A stretch of DNA of 48,924 nucleotides from G020354085 sp964629975 (GCA_964629975.1 CAZVUN010000004.1:1-48924); one strand, 5' to 3'; counted from the first letter of the stretch, positions 19,031 through 28,761 are shown. Numbers and translations: made by a program. Notes: generated by a model from the letters alone, not told the origin.

Positions 19031-20056
19031 ATGCTCGAACCGGACGCGCGCGTGCTCGTGATTCAGGTGGCGCGCATTGGCGATACCCTTTTGACCACTC
19101 CGGTCCTGCGCGCCCTGAAGGCTGCGCTGCCGCGTGGCATGCTCGGCTGTCTGGTACACCCGGGGCGCGCGCCCCTGCTGTGCGGCCTGCCGTTCATCGA
19201 TTGGCTGGGCTCGATCCGGGCCAAGACGGCGCACTGGCGCGGGTGGTGCCGACGCCAGGAATGGAACTACGCGCTCGTCTATGGGCACGATGCGTCGCTC
19301 ATCGGTTTTGCCCTGCGTGTCGCGCGCCGCGTCGTCGCCTTTCGCCAAGGCGAGGACACGATCGACCGCCGTCTGTGGCGGGCCGTACCGGAACCGACGA
19401 TGCTCATGCACGCGGTGGCGCACCGGCTGCTGCTGGCGCAGGCCCTGGGCGTCGGCGCGGATGATCTGCGCCTCGCCTATGCGCCGCAGCCGAAGGAGCT
19501 CGCGCGCGCCCGAGCGTGGCTGCAGCGCTCCTCCGCTCCGCACGGACGACCGCTCGTGGGCTTGCAGGTGGCAAGCTTTCCCACTAAGTCTTATCGCGAC
19601 TGGCCGCTCGATTCCTTCGCGCGGCTCGGCGAAAACATCCTCAGCCGCTATCCGCACGCTCGCCTGCTCATCCTGGGTGGGAGCGAAAGCCGCGGCAAAG
19701 CCCGCGAGCTCGTCGCACGACTTGGCCCGCGCGCGCGCGCCGCCGCCGGCGTCTTCGACCTGCGTGGCGCCGCGGCGCTCATGGCCCAGCTCGACCTATA
19801 TATCGGCGTCGATACCGGACCAACGCATCTCGCCGGCGCGCTGGGCATCCCGATGGTCGCCCTGTATCATTGCCGGCACCGCGGGCGCTATCTCGCGCCC
19901 GTCGGACACGAGCGCCTGCGAGTCATTGAACACCCCACCGCCGACGCCGATTGCCGCCCGAACACGCCTATGTCCGAGATTACCGTGGAGTGCGTGTGGA
20001 ATGCCGTGCAGCAACTTCTGGGTCCGGCACAGACGACCGAGCCCGCAGAAGCGTGA
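19031..20056 (+). CDS. GT9-family heptosyltransferase-like glycosyltransferase
   Basis: 341 residues. The N-terminus VLVIQVARIGDTLLTTPVLRALK has the GT9 signature with an Asp in IGD, and the C-terminal half has IGVDTGPTHLAGALGIPMVALY, the sugar-nucleotide site. Such enzymes transfer heptose or related sugars from ADP donors to LPS core. Its acceptor is not predictable. Five bases after the preceding gene; its stop overlaps the next start (GTGA). Confidence 0.86.
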   Translation: MLEPDARVLVIQVARIGDTLLTTPVLRALKAALPRGMLGCLVHPGRAPLLCGLPFIDWLGSIRAKTAHWRGWCRRQEWNYALVYGHDASLIGFALRVARRVVAFRQGEDTIDRRLWRAVPEPTMLMHAVAHRLLLAQALGVGADDLRLAYAPQPKELARARAWLQRSSAPHGRPLVGLQVASFPTKSYRDWPLDSFARLGENILSRYPHARLLILGGSESRGKARELVARLGPRARAAAGVFDLRGAAALMAQLDLYIGVDTGPTHLAGALGIPMVALYHCRHRGRYLAPVGHERLRVIEHPTADADCRPNTPMSEITVECVWNAVQQLLGPAQTTEPAEA

Positions 20057-21177
20057 CCGCCGAACAGAGGGCACTGCACATCGTCCACACCGAGTCCTCT
20101 TGCGGCTGGGGTGGGCAGGAACTCCGCATCCTTACCGAAGCGCGGGGCATGCTGGCGCGTGGCCATCGCGTGCAGCTGCTGTGCCCGCCCGAGGCGCCGA
20201 TCTTCGAGGCCGCGCGCCGGCGCGGAATCCCGGTCGAGGCGCTGCCGATCGCACGCAAGAACTGGCGCGGCTTGGCGGCGTTGCGCCGCTGGCTCAGCGC
20301 GCAACGTGGTGTGGACGTACTCAACACCCACAGCTCGACCGATTCCTGGCTTGCAGCGCTCGCCTGCGCCACGCGCACCTGCGCACCGGTGATCGTGCGC
20401 ACGCGCCACGTCTCGACCGCCGTCAACCGCAACCCAGCCACACGCTGGCTCTACCAGTGCGCGGCGCGGCACATCGTGACCACCGGCGAGGCGCTCAGGC
20501 AGCAGCTGCTGCGCGATAACAGCTACGATCCAGCAACCGTGACCTCGGTTCCGACCGGGATCGACCTTCAGCACTATCGGCCGCAGGCGCCGGCCGTGGC
20601 CCGCGGCGCGCTCGGGCTCAATCCGGCGTGCCATTATCTCGGCATCCTCGCTACGCTGCGCACATGGAAGGGCCATGCCTACTTGCTCGATGCATTCGCT
20701 CGCCTGGCGCCGCGCTATCCCGACTGGCAGCTGCTGCTCGTGGGCGATGGCCCGCAGTGGCGCAACCTCACGCGCCGCATCGAGGAGCTACAACTGCGCG
20801 AGCGGGTGATCATGCCCGGCAATCGTGAGGACGTGCCGCTGTGGCTCAACAGCATGGACGTCTTCGTGCTGCCGTCCTACGGCGAGGAAGGCGTGTCGCA
20901 GTCGGTGATGCAGGCGATGGCGTGTGCGCGCCCGGTGGTCACCACGACGGTGGGTGCGCTGCCCGAGGCGGTCGTGCACGGCGAGACTGGTCTGCTGGTG
21001 GCGCCGCGCGACGTGGCGCAACTGGAGGAGGCGCTCGAGCAATTGATGTGCGATGGAACGCTGCGCGAGCGCCTGGGCGCTGCCGCGCGCGCGCGCGCCG
21101 AGCGCCTGTTTGGTATCGAACGGATGCTCGATGCCATGGAGGCGGTCTTTCGCCTCGCCCTCGAGCGGTCGCGCTGA
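20053..21177 (+). CDS. Family 4 glycosyltransferase
   Basis: 374 residues from GTG 20053, which overlaps the stop of the GT9 gene. The GT-B fold is clear: HIVHTESSCGWGGQELRILTEA at the start, and in the C-terminal half LRTWKGHAYLLDAFARL, VGDGPQWRNL and the donor motif PSYGEEGVSQSVMQAMACARPVV. Retaining transferase using a nucleotide sugar. Overlaps the following amidotransferase start by one base (TGATG). Sugar specificity unknown. Confidence 0.88.
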   Translation: MTAEQRALHIVHTESSCGWGGQELRILTEARGMLARGHRVQLLCPPEAPIFEAARRRGIPVEALPIARKNWRGLAALRRWLSAQRGVDVLNTHSSTDSWLAALACATRTCAPVIVRTRHVSTAVNRNPATRWLYQCAARHIVTTGEALRQQLLRDNSYDPATVTSVPTGIDLQHYRPQAPAVARGALGLNPACHYLGILATLRTWKGHAYLLDAFARLAPRYPDWQLLLVGDGPQWRNLTRRIEELQLRERVIMPGNREDVPLWLNSMDVFVLPSYGEEGVSQSVMQAMACARPVVTTTVGALPEAVVHGETGLLVAPRDVAQLEEALEQLMCDGTLRERLGAAARARAERLFGIERMLDAMEAVFRLALERSR

Positions 21178-23024
21178 TGTGCGGCATCGCCGGCTTTGTC
21201 GGTCATCGGCTCCTGGACGACGGTGCCTGGCGCGCGATGCACGCGGCGATCGGGCCGCGCGGACCGGACGCGCGCGGCGCGGTGTTGTGGAACGCCGACT
21301 TCACGCGCACCGAAGCGGCTCCGGCGGCGGCGCTGCTGCATACCAGGCTTTCGATACGCGACCTGCGCACCGTCGCCGATCAGCCGATGAGCAACGCCGA
21401 CGGCCGCGTCTGGATCTGCTACAACGGCGAGGTCTATGGCTGGGAGCACGAGCGCGCGAGCCTCGAAGCGCGCGGCCACACCTTCCGCACCACGGGGGAT
21501 ACCGAATTCATCCTCAATGCGTACCTCGAGTGGGGGCTCTCGGGAATGCTCGAGCGGCTGCGCGGCATGTTCGCCTTTGCCCTGCTCGATCTGCGCATCG
21601 GCAAGCTCTACCTCGTGCGCGATCGCATGGGGATCAAGCCCCTCGTGTACTACCACGGCGATGGCGAGCTGGCGTTCGGCTCGACGCTGCGTTCCGTACT
21701 TCCTTACTTACCGGCTGCCGCGCGCGCACTCGACGCCGACGCCATCGATGCCTACCTGGCGCATCGCTACGTGCCTGCCCCGCGCACGGTATTGACCGGC
21801 TGCCGTCGCCTGCCGCACGCGCATTACGCCTGCTTCGATCTTGCAAGCGGTGAGCTGACGCTCTCCCGCTATTGGCAGCCGCAGCCCGCACCGGGGCGCG
21901 CGCTGGCGGATGGGGTCGAGGAAGCCGTGCAGCTTCGCACCGTATCCGATCGCCCGATCGGGCTGTTCCTCAGCGGCGGGGTAGATTCCGCCACCGTGGC
22001 CTCCATCCTGCGACGTAGTGGGCACGAGGACATTAGCGCCTACACGGCCGCCTTCCCGGGTACTTCCTATGACGAAGCTCCGCTCGCCGCGCGTATCGCC
22101 CAGGCGCTCGGCCTGCGCCACGTCGTGTTGCCGATCGCCTTGGACGTCGGTGCGGATTTTGAACGCCTGGTCGCCGACCTCGATGAGCCGTTCGCTGATC
22201 CCTCGAGCATTCCGCTCTGGTACCTCGCGCGCGCTGCGGTGCAGCACGTACGGGTGGTCATGGGCGGGGATGGGGGCGATGAGCTCTTTGCCGGCTACAA
22301 GCGTTATGCGAAGCACCTCGGCTCGCGTTGGCGCCGGCATTGGTACCTGCGCTGCATTCGGACGCGCGGTGGCCATCTGCCGGGCAGGATACAAAAGCTC
22401 CTCGACGAACTCGCAATGACCTGGGTTGAGGCCTACAGTCTGCGTTTTTCCGGCATGAACTTGGCGCTGCGCCGCTTCCTGCAGCCGGGACGCCGCTCGC
22501 TGCCGGCCACCTGGTGGGATAACATGCCGCGCCACGCGGGCGATGCGCTCGCCACGCTGCTCGCCATCGACATGGACAACTACCTGCCCGAGTACATCCT
22601 GCGCAAGGGCGACCTTTGTACCATGGCGCACGGACTCGAGCTGCGCGTGCCGTTGCTCGATCACCGTCTGTACGAGGCGGTGCTCGCGCTCCCGGCCGCT
22701 GCACGCTTTACCCGCCCACGTAAGCTAGCGCTTGCGCAGGTCTGCCCGGTCTGTACTGAGCTGCAGCTCTTCGCCCAGCGCAAGCGCGGGTTCAATCCGC
22801 CGCTTGCCCCGTTGCTGCGCGGGGCGTTGCGCGTGCGTCTCGACGGCCTGGGGGTGCGCCTGCAGGGCCGCACCGCGGGCCAGCTCGACGCCGCACGCGT
22901 AACCGTCCTCGTGGACGCCTTCCTCGCCGGGGCCGATGCACGCGCCGAACAGGTGCTGCAGCTGCTCGTACTCGATGAATCGCTGCGACAGCTCTCCGCC
23001 CATGGCACGCATCGCGTTCATTGA
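21177..23024 (+). CDS. asnB: Asparagine synthase (glutamine-hydrolysing)-type amidotransferase
   Basis: 615 residues. Cys2 in MCGIAGFVGH is the glutaminase nucleophile; the N-terminal Ntn domain runs to about residue 200 (GPRGPDARG, CYNGEVYGW, RDRMGIKPL). The synthetase domain has the PPi loop SGGVDS at 266-271 and MGGDGGDELFAGYKRY. In polysaccharide clusters this family usually amidates a sugar carboxylate or amino acid substituent rather than making free asparagine; that is inference here from its location among glycosyltransferases. Start fixed by Cys2 and a one-base overlap with the preceding stop. Confidence 0.88.
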   Translation: MCGIAGFVGHRLLDDGAWRAMHAAIGPRGPDARGAVLWNADFTRTEAAPAAALLHTRLSIRDLRTVADQPMSNADGRVWICYNGEVYGWEHERASLEARGHTFRTTGDTEFILNAYLEWGLSGMLERLRGMFAFALLDLRIGKLYLVRDRMGIKPLVYYHGDGELAFGSTLRSVLPYLPAAARALDADAIDAYLAHRYVPAPRTVLTGCRRLPHAHYACFDLASGELTLSRYWQPQPAPGRALADGVEEAVQLRTVSDRPIGLFLSGGVDSATVASILRRSGHEDISAYTAAFPGTSYDEAPLAARIAQALGLRHVVLPIALDVGADFERLVADLDEPFADPSSIPLWYLARAAVQHVRVVMGGDGGDELFAGYKRYAKHLGSRWRRHWYLRCIRTRGGHLPGRIQKLLDELAMTWVEAYSLRFSGMNLALRRFLQPGRRSLPATWWDNMPRHAGDALATLLAIDMDNYLPEYILRKGDLCTMAHGLELRVPLLDHRLYEAVLALPAAARFTRPRKLALAQVCPVCTELQLFAQRKRGFNPPLAPLLRGALRVRLDGLGVRLQGRTAGQLDAARVTVLVDAFLAGADARAEQVLQLLVLDESLRQLSAHGTHRVH

Positions 23025-24123
23025 GGTCACGGCCACGGTGTCCTACGGTGGCGTACAGACCGCCGTGTGGAAGCTGGCGGAGGCACTCGCCGCCGCCGGC
23101 CACGAGGTGGCCATCTTCGGCGGCAAGGGCGACATCGCCCCAGCGCTCGCGCATCCGGTGGAGGTGCACCGCTTTGCCTTCACACCGCGCGAGCAGGTGC
23201 CCGATCTGGGTAGCCGCTTCCAGCGCCTGGTCGAGCGCCTAAGCCTCGCTCGCCACGCGCGCGCTGCGCTCGCTGCCGGCGGCTTTGACTGGGCGATCGT
23301 GAACAAGCCGTTCGATTTCTTCTGGCCGTGGATCATGCCGCGAGGCTGCCGCACACGCTTTGCCTTCATGAGTGGGGGCACCGATTACATACCGCTCGAC
23401 CGCGTGCTGGTGCGGCGGATCGACGCGGTACTGTCTTGCAGTTACTTCAATGCCTGGCAGCTGCGCACGCGCTACCGCAAGCGCTACCCGGTGGTGATCT
23501 ACAACGGCGTCGACATTGAGCGGTTTTCCCCGCTGCACGCCGGCGGCCCGCTGCGCCAACGCCTTGGTGTCAGCGCCGACGAGACGCTCTTTATCTTCGC
23601 CGGCCGCCTGGTCGGACTCAAGGGCGTGGCCGTGGCCGTGCGCGCGCTCGCTGAGGAACCCTTGCGCGAGGTCGGTGCGCGGTTGCTCGTCGTCGGAGAC
23701 GGCCCGGAGCGGGTGCGGCTCGAGCAGCTTGCCAGCGACCTGTCGGTGCGGGCGCGTGTGATTTTCCATGGGGCACTGCCGCACGCTGAGCTGCCCGCTT
23801 TGTACGCCGCAGCCGATGTTGGCGTGTTCCCAAGCGTCGGCGCCGAGGCATTCGGTATTGCCATCGCCGAGGTGATGAGCTGCGGCAAGCCGGTGGTGGC
23901 GAGCCACATCGGCGGCATACCGGAGGTCGTCGGTAACGAAGGCAGCTGCGGATTGTTGTTCGCGCCGGGCGACGCCGGCGCACTGGCGCAGGCGATGCGC
24001 CGGCTCGCACTTGATCCTGTCCGACGCACTGCCATGGGCATGGCCGCGCGGCGGCGCATCGAAGGTGAATTTACCTGGGCCGCAGCGGCGCGGCGGCTGT
24101 GCGAAGGCTTGAGGCTGCGATGA
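23002..24123 (+). CDS. Family 4 glycosyltransferase
   Basis: 373 residues starting MARIAFIEVTATVSYGGVQTAVWKLA, overlapping the amidotransferase end by 23 bases. GT-B features: IYNGVDIERFSP linker, FAGRLVGLKGVAVAVRAL, VVGDGPERVRLEQLA and the donor-site block GAEAFGIAIAEVMSCGKPVV with the usual Glu pair. Probably retaining; sugar unknown. Its stop overlaps the next gene's ATG by 4 bases. Confidence 0.9.
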   Translation: MARIAFIEVTATVSYGGVQTAVWKLAEALAAAGHEVAIFGGKGDIAPALAHPVEVHRFAFTPREQVPDLGSRFQRLVERLSLARHARAALAAGGFDWAIVNKPFDFFWPWIMPRGCRTRFAFMSGGTDYIPLDRVLVRRIDAVLSCSYFNAWQLRTRYRKRYPVVIYNGVDIERFSPLHAGGPLRQRLGVSADETLFIFAGRLVGLKGVAVAVRALAEEPLREVGARLLVVGDGPERVRLEQLASDLSVRARVIFHGALPHAELPALYAAADVGVFPSVGAEAFGIAIAEVMSCGKPVVASHIGGIPEVVGNEGSCGLLFAPGDAGALAQAMRRLALDPVRRTAMGMAARRRIEGEFTWAAAARRLCEGLRLR

Positions 24124-24890
24124 CCGACGACCGGCAAGGGCGCGCCCAAGAGGCGGAGTACGCTTTTCCCTACCATTACATCCCGCGGGTCGGGGGAGGA
24201 AAGTTTTTCGCTGTGCGCCACTGGGACTGGGGCTTCCGTTACCTCGGGGGGATGAAGCTCGTGCTCGATCAGCTCGCGCAGGCGGATTTCGATTCGCTGC
24301 TCGACGTCGGCTGCGGCGACGGCCGCTTTCTGCGCGAGGTGGCCGAGCGCTTTCCCGGCCGGCGCCTGCTCGGGGTGGACGCCTCGCCACGCGCTGTGCG
24401 GCTCGCCCAGGCGCTCAATCCAGATCTCGACTATTGTGCGCTCGACATCGTCCGCGACGGGCTACCGGAGCGCTTCGCCGTGGTCACCCTGATCGAGGTC
24501 ATCGAGCACATACCGCCCGAGGCACTCGGGGCATTCCTGCGCGCCGCGGCTGCCCGGGTCGCCGACGGGGGGCGGCTCGTGCTCACCGTACCGCATCGCA
24601 ACAAGCCGCTCATCGACAAGCACTACCAGCATTTCACCGGCGCCCAGCTGCATGCCCTGCTCGCACCGCACTTCGCGCACGTGCGTCTCATACCTTTCGA
24701 CGTCGCGGCGCGCCGCGCTCCGGGGATGTGGCTCGTTGAGCGCGTGCTCGGCGCCAAAGGCCGCTGGCTTCTGCTGACGCAACCGCACCTGCTACACGTC
24801 CTTTACCGGATCTACCTCAGCCGCTATCTCTACTCCGCCGACGAGGCGCGTTGTGAACGCATCGCCGCCGTGTGCACGGACAAGCGCTGA
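24120..24890 (+). CDS. Class I SAM-dependent methyltransferase
   Basis: 256 residues. The SAM site DVGCGDGRFL is at 62-71, followed by LLGVDASPRAV, and the post-II motif IEVIEHIPPEALGAFL is typical of Methyltransf_11/UbiE-like enzymes. The N-terminus (YAFPYHYIPRVG) is shared by methyltransferases in polysaccharide clusters. Probably methylates a sugar or lipid-linked glycan intermediate. Overlaps both neighbours (ATGA and TGATG), so it is translated as part of the operon. Confidence 0.85.
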   Translation: MTDDRQGRAQEAEYAFPYHYIPRVGGGKFFAVRHWDWGFRYLGGMKLVLDQLAQADFDSLLDVGCGDGRFLREVAERFPGRRLLGVDASPRAVRLAQALNPDLDYCALDIVRDGLPERFAVVTLIEVIEHIPPEALGAFLRAAAARVADGGRLVLTVPHRNKPLIDKHYQHFTGAQLHALLAPHFAHVRLIPFDVAARRAPGMWLVERVLGAKGRWLLLTQPHLLHVLYRIYLSRYLYSADEARCERIAAVCTDKR

Positions 24891-26080
24891 TGCATCTCGC
24901 CTACCTCGATCCGCATCCGGTACCTGATGATGGGCCGGAGGCACTGCAAATCCTCTACACTGTGGATGCCCTCGGCGGTTGCGGCGTGGACGTTACGCTC
25001 ATTACGCCGCGGCCACGCACCGGTAGGGATGCACGCGACATTCTCGGGCGCGAACTCTCGCCGCGAGTGCAGTTCGAGTACGTGCCCGACCTGCGCAAGC
25101 GCTGGTGGCTGCCGTCGGCCTCCAGTCGGCCGTTCTACTGGATGGCAAGCCGGCGCCTGGGCGCGCTCGGTATCGATGCGGTGCTCACGCGCAACCTCAA
25201 GATGGCCGAGCACCTCCTGCGCCGTGGTAGTGCGAGTCCGCTCTTCTTTGAAACCCATGAATGGTTCGCCCAAAGTTATCGGGACGAGCACCCCCAACCC
25301 AACCGGCGCGAGCGTCGCAAGCTCGCCGCACTCGCGGCGCGCGAGGCGTTTGTCTATCGTCGCGCGCGGGGCCTGGTCGCATTGACCGCGCTGCTTGCGG
25401 ATGATATCCGCGAGGCCTATGCACTCGATACCCCGACGACCGTCGCCCCCGACGGAGTCGATTTGGAAGCCGCGCGCGCCGCAAGAAGGGAACACCCGCC
25501 CCATGACCGGCCGCTGCTCCTGTATCTCGGCAGCCTGCATCCATGGAAGGGCGTCCCGACCCTGGTCGAGGCGCTCGTGCACCTCAGGCGGCCAGCGCGC
25601 CTCAAGGTCGTCGGCGGCAACAACGAGCGCATCGCCGAGCTACGCGCCCTGGCCCAGCGCCTGGGGGTCGCCGACCGGGTGCTGCTCTCGGGTCCTTGCC
25701 CGCCGGCCGAGCGTTTCGCCGTGATCCAGGAGGCCGACGTTTGCCTGCTGCCCCTCAGCACGACCAGTATCGGCAGCCGGTATACCTCGCCGCTTAAGTT
25801 GTTCGAATACCTCGCCATGGGCAAACCGGTCGTGGTTTCGGACCTGCCGTCGATGCGCGCGGTCGTGACGGACGGCGAGACCGCGCTGCTCGCGCGTGCC
25901 GGCGACCCGAGCGCATTCGCAGGGGCGATCGAGCGGATCCTGGCCGACCGTGCACTGGCCGAGCGGCTCGGTGCCAATGGCGCGATTCTGGCGGAACGAT
26001 TCACTTGGACAGCGCGAGCGCGTGCGATTAGCATGTTCGTCGCCAGCCGGATCGCGAGCGAGGACGCTCCCCATGGATAG
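24890..26080 (+). CDS. Family 4 glycosyltransferase
   Basis: 396 residues. N-terminal acceptor domain with a short DPHPVPDDGPEALQILYTVDALG start; C-terminal donor domain with YLGSLHPWKGVPTLVEALV, VVGGNNERIAELRALA and LLPLSTTSIGSRYTSPLKLFEYLAMGKPVV, a GT4 pattern. Shares its ATG with the preceding TGA and overlaps the next start by 8 bases. Third GT4 of this run. Confidence 0.88.
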   Translation: MHLAYLDPHPVPDDGPEALQILYTVDALGGCGVDVTLITPRPRTGRDARDILGRELSPRVQFEYVPDLRKRWWLPSASSRPFYWMASRRLGALGIDAVLTRNLKMAEHLLRRGSASPLFFETHEWFAQSYRDEHPQPNRRERRKLAALAAREAFVYRRARGLVALTALLADDIREAYALDTPTTVAPDGVDLEAARAARREHPPHDRPLLLYLGSLHPWKGVPTLVEALVHLRRPARLKVVGGNNERIAELRALAQRLGVADRVLLSGPCPPAERFAVIQEADVCLLPLSTTSIGSRYTSPLKLFEYLAMGKPVVVSDLPSMRAVVTDGETALLARAGDPSAFAGAIERILADRALAERLGANGAILAERFTWTARARAISMFVASRIASEDAPHG

Positions 26081-26750
26081 CGCAACGAGTCAGACCGCCG
26101 CGCAGCGGGGCGTCGACCGGGGCTATTTTCAATCAACCCGGCCCGAGATGATGGCGTTCCTGCCGCAGCGCTGTCAGCGCACGCTCGAGCTTGGGTGCGG
26201 GGAGGGAGGATTTTCCGCCAGCTTGCGTCCAGGCGTCGAGACCTGGGGCATCGAACGCGATGCCCAGGCTGCGGCGGTCGCCGCCACCCGCCTGCATCGC
26301 GTGCTCCATGGCGCTTACGACCAGGTCGCCCGCGAATTGCCCGACGATTATTTCGACGTCGTCATCTGCAACGATGTCATTGAACACGTGCCAGATCATG
26401 ATGCCCTTTTGCAATCCTTGCGGGCCAAGCTCGTTTCCGGAGGTCACCTGGTCGCGTCGATTCCCAACATGCGGCACTTCCCGACGCTCGCCGAGCTTCT
26501 GTTCAAGAAGGACTGGCGCTACCGCAATGCCGGGTTGCTCGATAGAACCCACCTACGCTTCTTTACCGAGCGCAGCATCCGGCGCACACTTGAGGAAAAC
26601 GGTTTCCGTATCGAGGTACTGCGCGGTATCAACCAGCCGCGCTCGTCGCGCAAGCGATTGATCACAAACCTCATTGCCCTGTTGACACTCGGATACTACG
26701 CGGACATCCGCTACCAGCAATTCGCCGTGCGGGCGCGCAAGATTCCCTGA
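26073..26750 (+). CDS. Class I SAM-dependent methyltransferase
   Basis: 225 residues. The SAM motif LELGCGEGGFSASL begins at about 38, then WGIERDAQAA; VVICNDVIEHVPDHDALL is the post-II helix. The C-terminal part (RNAGLLDRTHLRFFTERSIRRTL) matches methyltransferases found beside glycosyltransferases. Last gene of the plus-strand glycan run. The presence of two different methyltransferases suggests either two methylations or a chain-terminating one. Confidence 0.86.
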   Translation: MDSATSQTAAQRGVDRGYFQSTRPEMMAFLPQRCQRTLELGCGEGGFSASLRPGVETWGIERDAQAAAVAATRLHRVLHGAYDQVARELPDDYFDVVICNDVIEHVPDHDALLQSLRAKLVSGGHLVASIPNMRHFPTLAELLFKKDWRYRNAGLLDRTHLRFFTERSIRRTLEENGFRIEVLRGINQPRSSRKRLITNLIALLTLGYYADIRYQQFAVRARKIP

Positions 26751-26781
26751 GCCGGGGCGCGGGTCCTCACTGGCGCGCTCC

Positions 26782-26808
26782 CGCGGCGGCATGGGAATGC
26801 CGGCCGCG
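26782..26808. terminator. Imperfect GC hairpin at the convergent point of the glycan runs
   Basis: CGCGGCGGC (26782-26790) and GCCGGCCGCG (26799-26808) can pair with one bulged base around an 8-base loop. It lies between the last plus-strand methyltransferase and the minus-strand glycosyltransferase. No T tract is present, so termination is only a guess. Confidence 0.25.
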
Positions 26809-26860
26809 CCGGTAATGCCCCTTGGCCTGCCCCGCATCCAACTCGCAGCACACCCGCGGT

Positions 26861-27763
26861 TCACTTCTGTTTATGGCGCTGGAGCCTTTTCACCAACGAG
26901 ATGATTCGGCTGTGGTTCGCCAGCGCGTTCAGCGGGCGCAATCCCGAGACAAAGATGGTCGCGGTCGTCGTCTGAATCCAGCGGGGGGCGAAGGCGCGCG
27001 CGTATTTCGCGATTAGACGCTGCTTCGCCTGGACGAAATCGGACATAAACGTGTGTTGCCGGGCCGTGCCGCGCTGGCTTTCGCCGCCGAGATGCCAAAG
27101 ATGAAAATCAACGACGTAGCTGCTGTAGCCGAGGACGTCGGCGATGATGCATAGATCGGTTCCGTAAAAGTGAAATCCGCGCAGGTCTCTCGATACTGAA
27201 ATACCCGCGCTGCGACGCACCACGATGAAGTTTTCGTCGAGGCTCGTGACGCGCGCCGGTAGATCGCCGCAGCGCGTATTCTGGCCATGGGGGTCCGTGA
27301 TGCGAAGCGCAAGGCAACCGGGCCGTGTTCCGCCGGCGTTGCCGCACAGCGCCCAATTCGGGTCAAGGCGCGTCAGCTCCGCCAGGCGCTGATCGAGCGT
27401 CGCCCGCTGATCATCGTGCAAACGCACGTCTTGATGACACAGTATCAGGTATCGGCCACGCGCCGCTTGCAGAAAACGTCGGATTGCGGCAAAGGCGTCG
27501 CACTTGTTGGCTTTCGTGTTGTCGACATACAAGAACTCGCTGTTCGCCTCGCTGAAGCCGGCGGCATAAAATGACGCGAGCATTTCGTGGTACTGCTCGT
27601 TACGGGTGACCAGTGTGCAGACCGAATACTGCTTAGTCGCAGAGGAGTCGAGCGTATCAAGCTCTAATGCATTCGGTCGCTGGTCCACGGCGTTGGATCG
27701 CGTTCGGTTAGGTTGATCGACCAATTCCTGGCGCCTCTGGCCCGCGACGGCATGCACATTCAT
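26861..27763 (-). CDS. GT-A-fold glycosyltransferase-like protein (StrF-domain type)
   Basis: 300 residues from ATG 27763. The core matches the StrF-type branch of family 2-like transferases: TLVTRNEQYHEMLASFY, NKCDAFAAIRRFLQAARGRYLILC, the motif HQDVRL from 110, and a C-terminal GFHFYGTDLCIIADVLGY...HLWHLGG block. The first ~43 residues look unconserved, so the true start could be further downstream. Base composition looks less GC-rich than the flanks by eye, suggesting transfer. Lies 32 bases after another GT-A gene; target sugar unknown. Confidence 0.7.
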   Translation of the reverse strand: MNVHAVAGQRRQELVDQPNRTRSNAVDQRPNALELDTLDSSATKQYSVCTLVTRNEQYHEMLASFYAAGFSEANSEFLYVDNTKANKCDAFAAIRRFLQAARGRYLILCHQDVRLHDDQRATLDQRLAELTRLDPNWALCGNAGGTRPGCLALRITDPHGQNTRCGDLPARVTSLDENFIVVRRSAGISVSRDLRGFHFYGTDLCIIADVLGYSSYVVDFHLWHLGGESQRGTARQHTFMSDFVQAKQRLIAKYARAFAPRWIQTTTATIFVSGLRPLNALANHSRIISLVKRLQRHKQK

Positions 27764-27795
27764 CACGCATGCGGATTGCCGCGGTGCGTGGCCAG

Positions 27796-28761
27796 TTACG
27801 GGGCAATTTTCACCATTGCGGAGTCGATGCGCTGCTTGTACTGAAGGTATCTGAGCTTGAGGAGAAAATACAGTCCCGGCGCCAGGCGCGCGAACCACGA
27901 GTCGAGAAACCGGATGTTCGCATGCGGACGCGGTAGCTGCGCGGCCCGGCAGCGCCGACCGGCGATGAGGTAGACCGTGTGACCCTGACGCGCGAGCGCC
28001 AGCGCGTCCGTGCAGTCCCCCGTTCGCAGCCACAGCAGGTAGCGCATGCGCCGCCCCCAGCGCTCTTCGTAAATACGCCTGTTGCGCTCGATCAGACGCC
28101 GACGCTCCTCCGGCACCTTGTGAAAACTGACGCTGCCCAGGTGCAAGACGAAGGCGTCGTCGCACTGCACGCAGCGATAACCAAGCCTCTGCGCCCGGCG
28201 GCTGTAGTCGTCATCTTCGTAGTGGCCGCCCTCGAAGACCTCATCGAGCTGGCCGATCTTCTGGTAGACCTCGCGTTTGATGAGCATGCAAAAGCCGCTC
28301 ACGTGATCGAGTTCCGTGTAGTGCTGGGGGTAGCGGCGCGCGAGCTCGGCCGCATAGGCGTCGACGTCCCGCACCCGGCAGTTTTCGCTGCGCTCGTTGC
28401 CGCGCGGGTTCGCCAGCCCGATGTCGGGCTCGCGATTCATCGTCGCGACCATGCGCCTCAGCCAGTCGGTGCCAGCGACGATGTCGTTGTTGATGAGACA
28501 TACGAAATCCCCGTCCGCACGCTCAAGCCCCTGATTGGTGGCCTTGAGCCAGCCGACATTGCGGTCGTTGCGGATGAGCAGTGTCTCGCCATAGCGGTGT
28601 GTGCACGCGATCTCTTCCAAGAACGCACGCGTGTCCTCGTCGCTGTCGTTGTCGACCAGAATCAGCCGGTAGGGAAAGTTCGCCGTGCGCGCTATGGTCT
28701 CGAGCGCGCGCGCGGTCATATCGCGCTCGTTCCAGATCGCCATGATCAGATCGCACCGCAT
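27796..28761 (-). CDS. Family 2 glycosyltransferase
   Basis: 321 residues from ATG 28761, chosen over an in-frame GTG 15 bases earlier because AGGAGAG lies just before it. GT-A motifs: MAIWNERDMTARALETI, ILVDNDSDEDT, CLINNDIVAGTDWLRRM (metal-binding type site at 91-94) and the acceptor-side GGHYEDDDYSRRAQRLGY, as in rhamnosyl/GlcNAc-type family 2 enzymes. A C-terminal ~70-residue tail (RTGDCTDALALARQGHTVYLIAG) is additional. Part of the minus-strand glycan run. Confidence 0.86.
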   Translation of the reverse strand: MRCDLIMAIWNERDMTARALETIARTANFPYRLILVDNDSDEDTRAFLEEIACTHRYGETLLIRNDRNVGWLKATNQGLERADGDFVCLINNDIVAGTDWLRRMVATMNREPDIGLANPRGNERSENCRVRDVDAYAAELARRYPQHYTELDHVSGFCMLIKREVYQKIGQLDEVFEGGHYEDDDYSRRAQRLGYRCVQCDDAFVLHLGSVSFHKVPEERRRLIERNRRIYEERWGRRMRYLLWLRTGDCTDALALARQGHTVYLIAGRRCRAAQLPRPHANIRFLDSWFARLAPGLYFLLKLRYLQYKQRIDSAMVKIAP

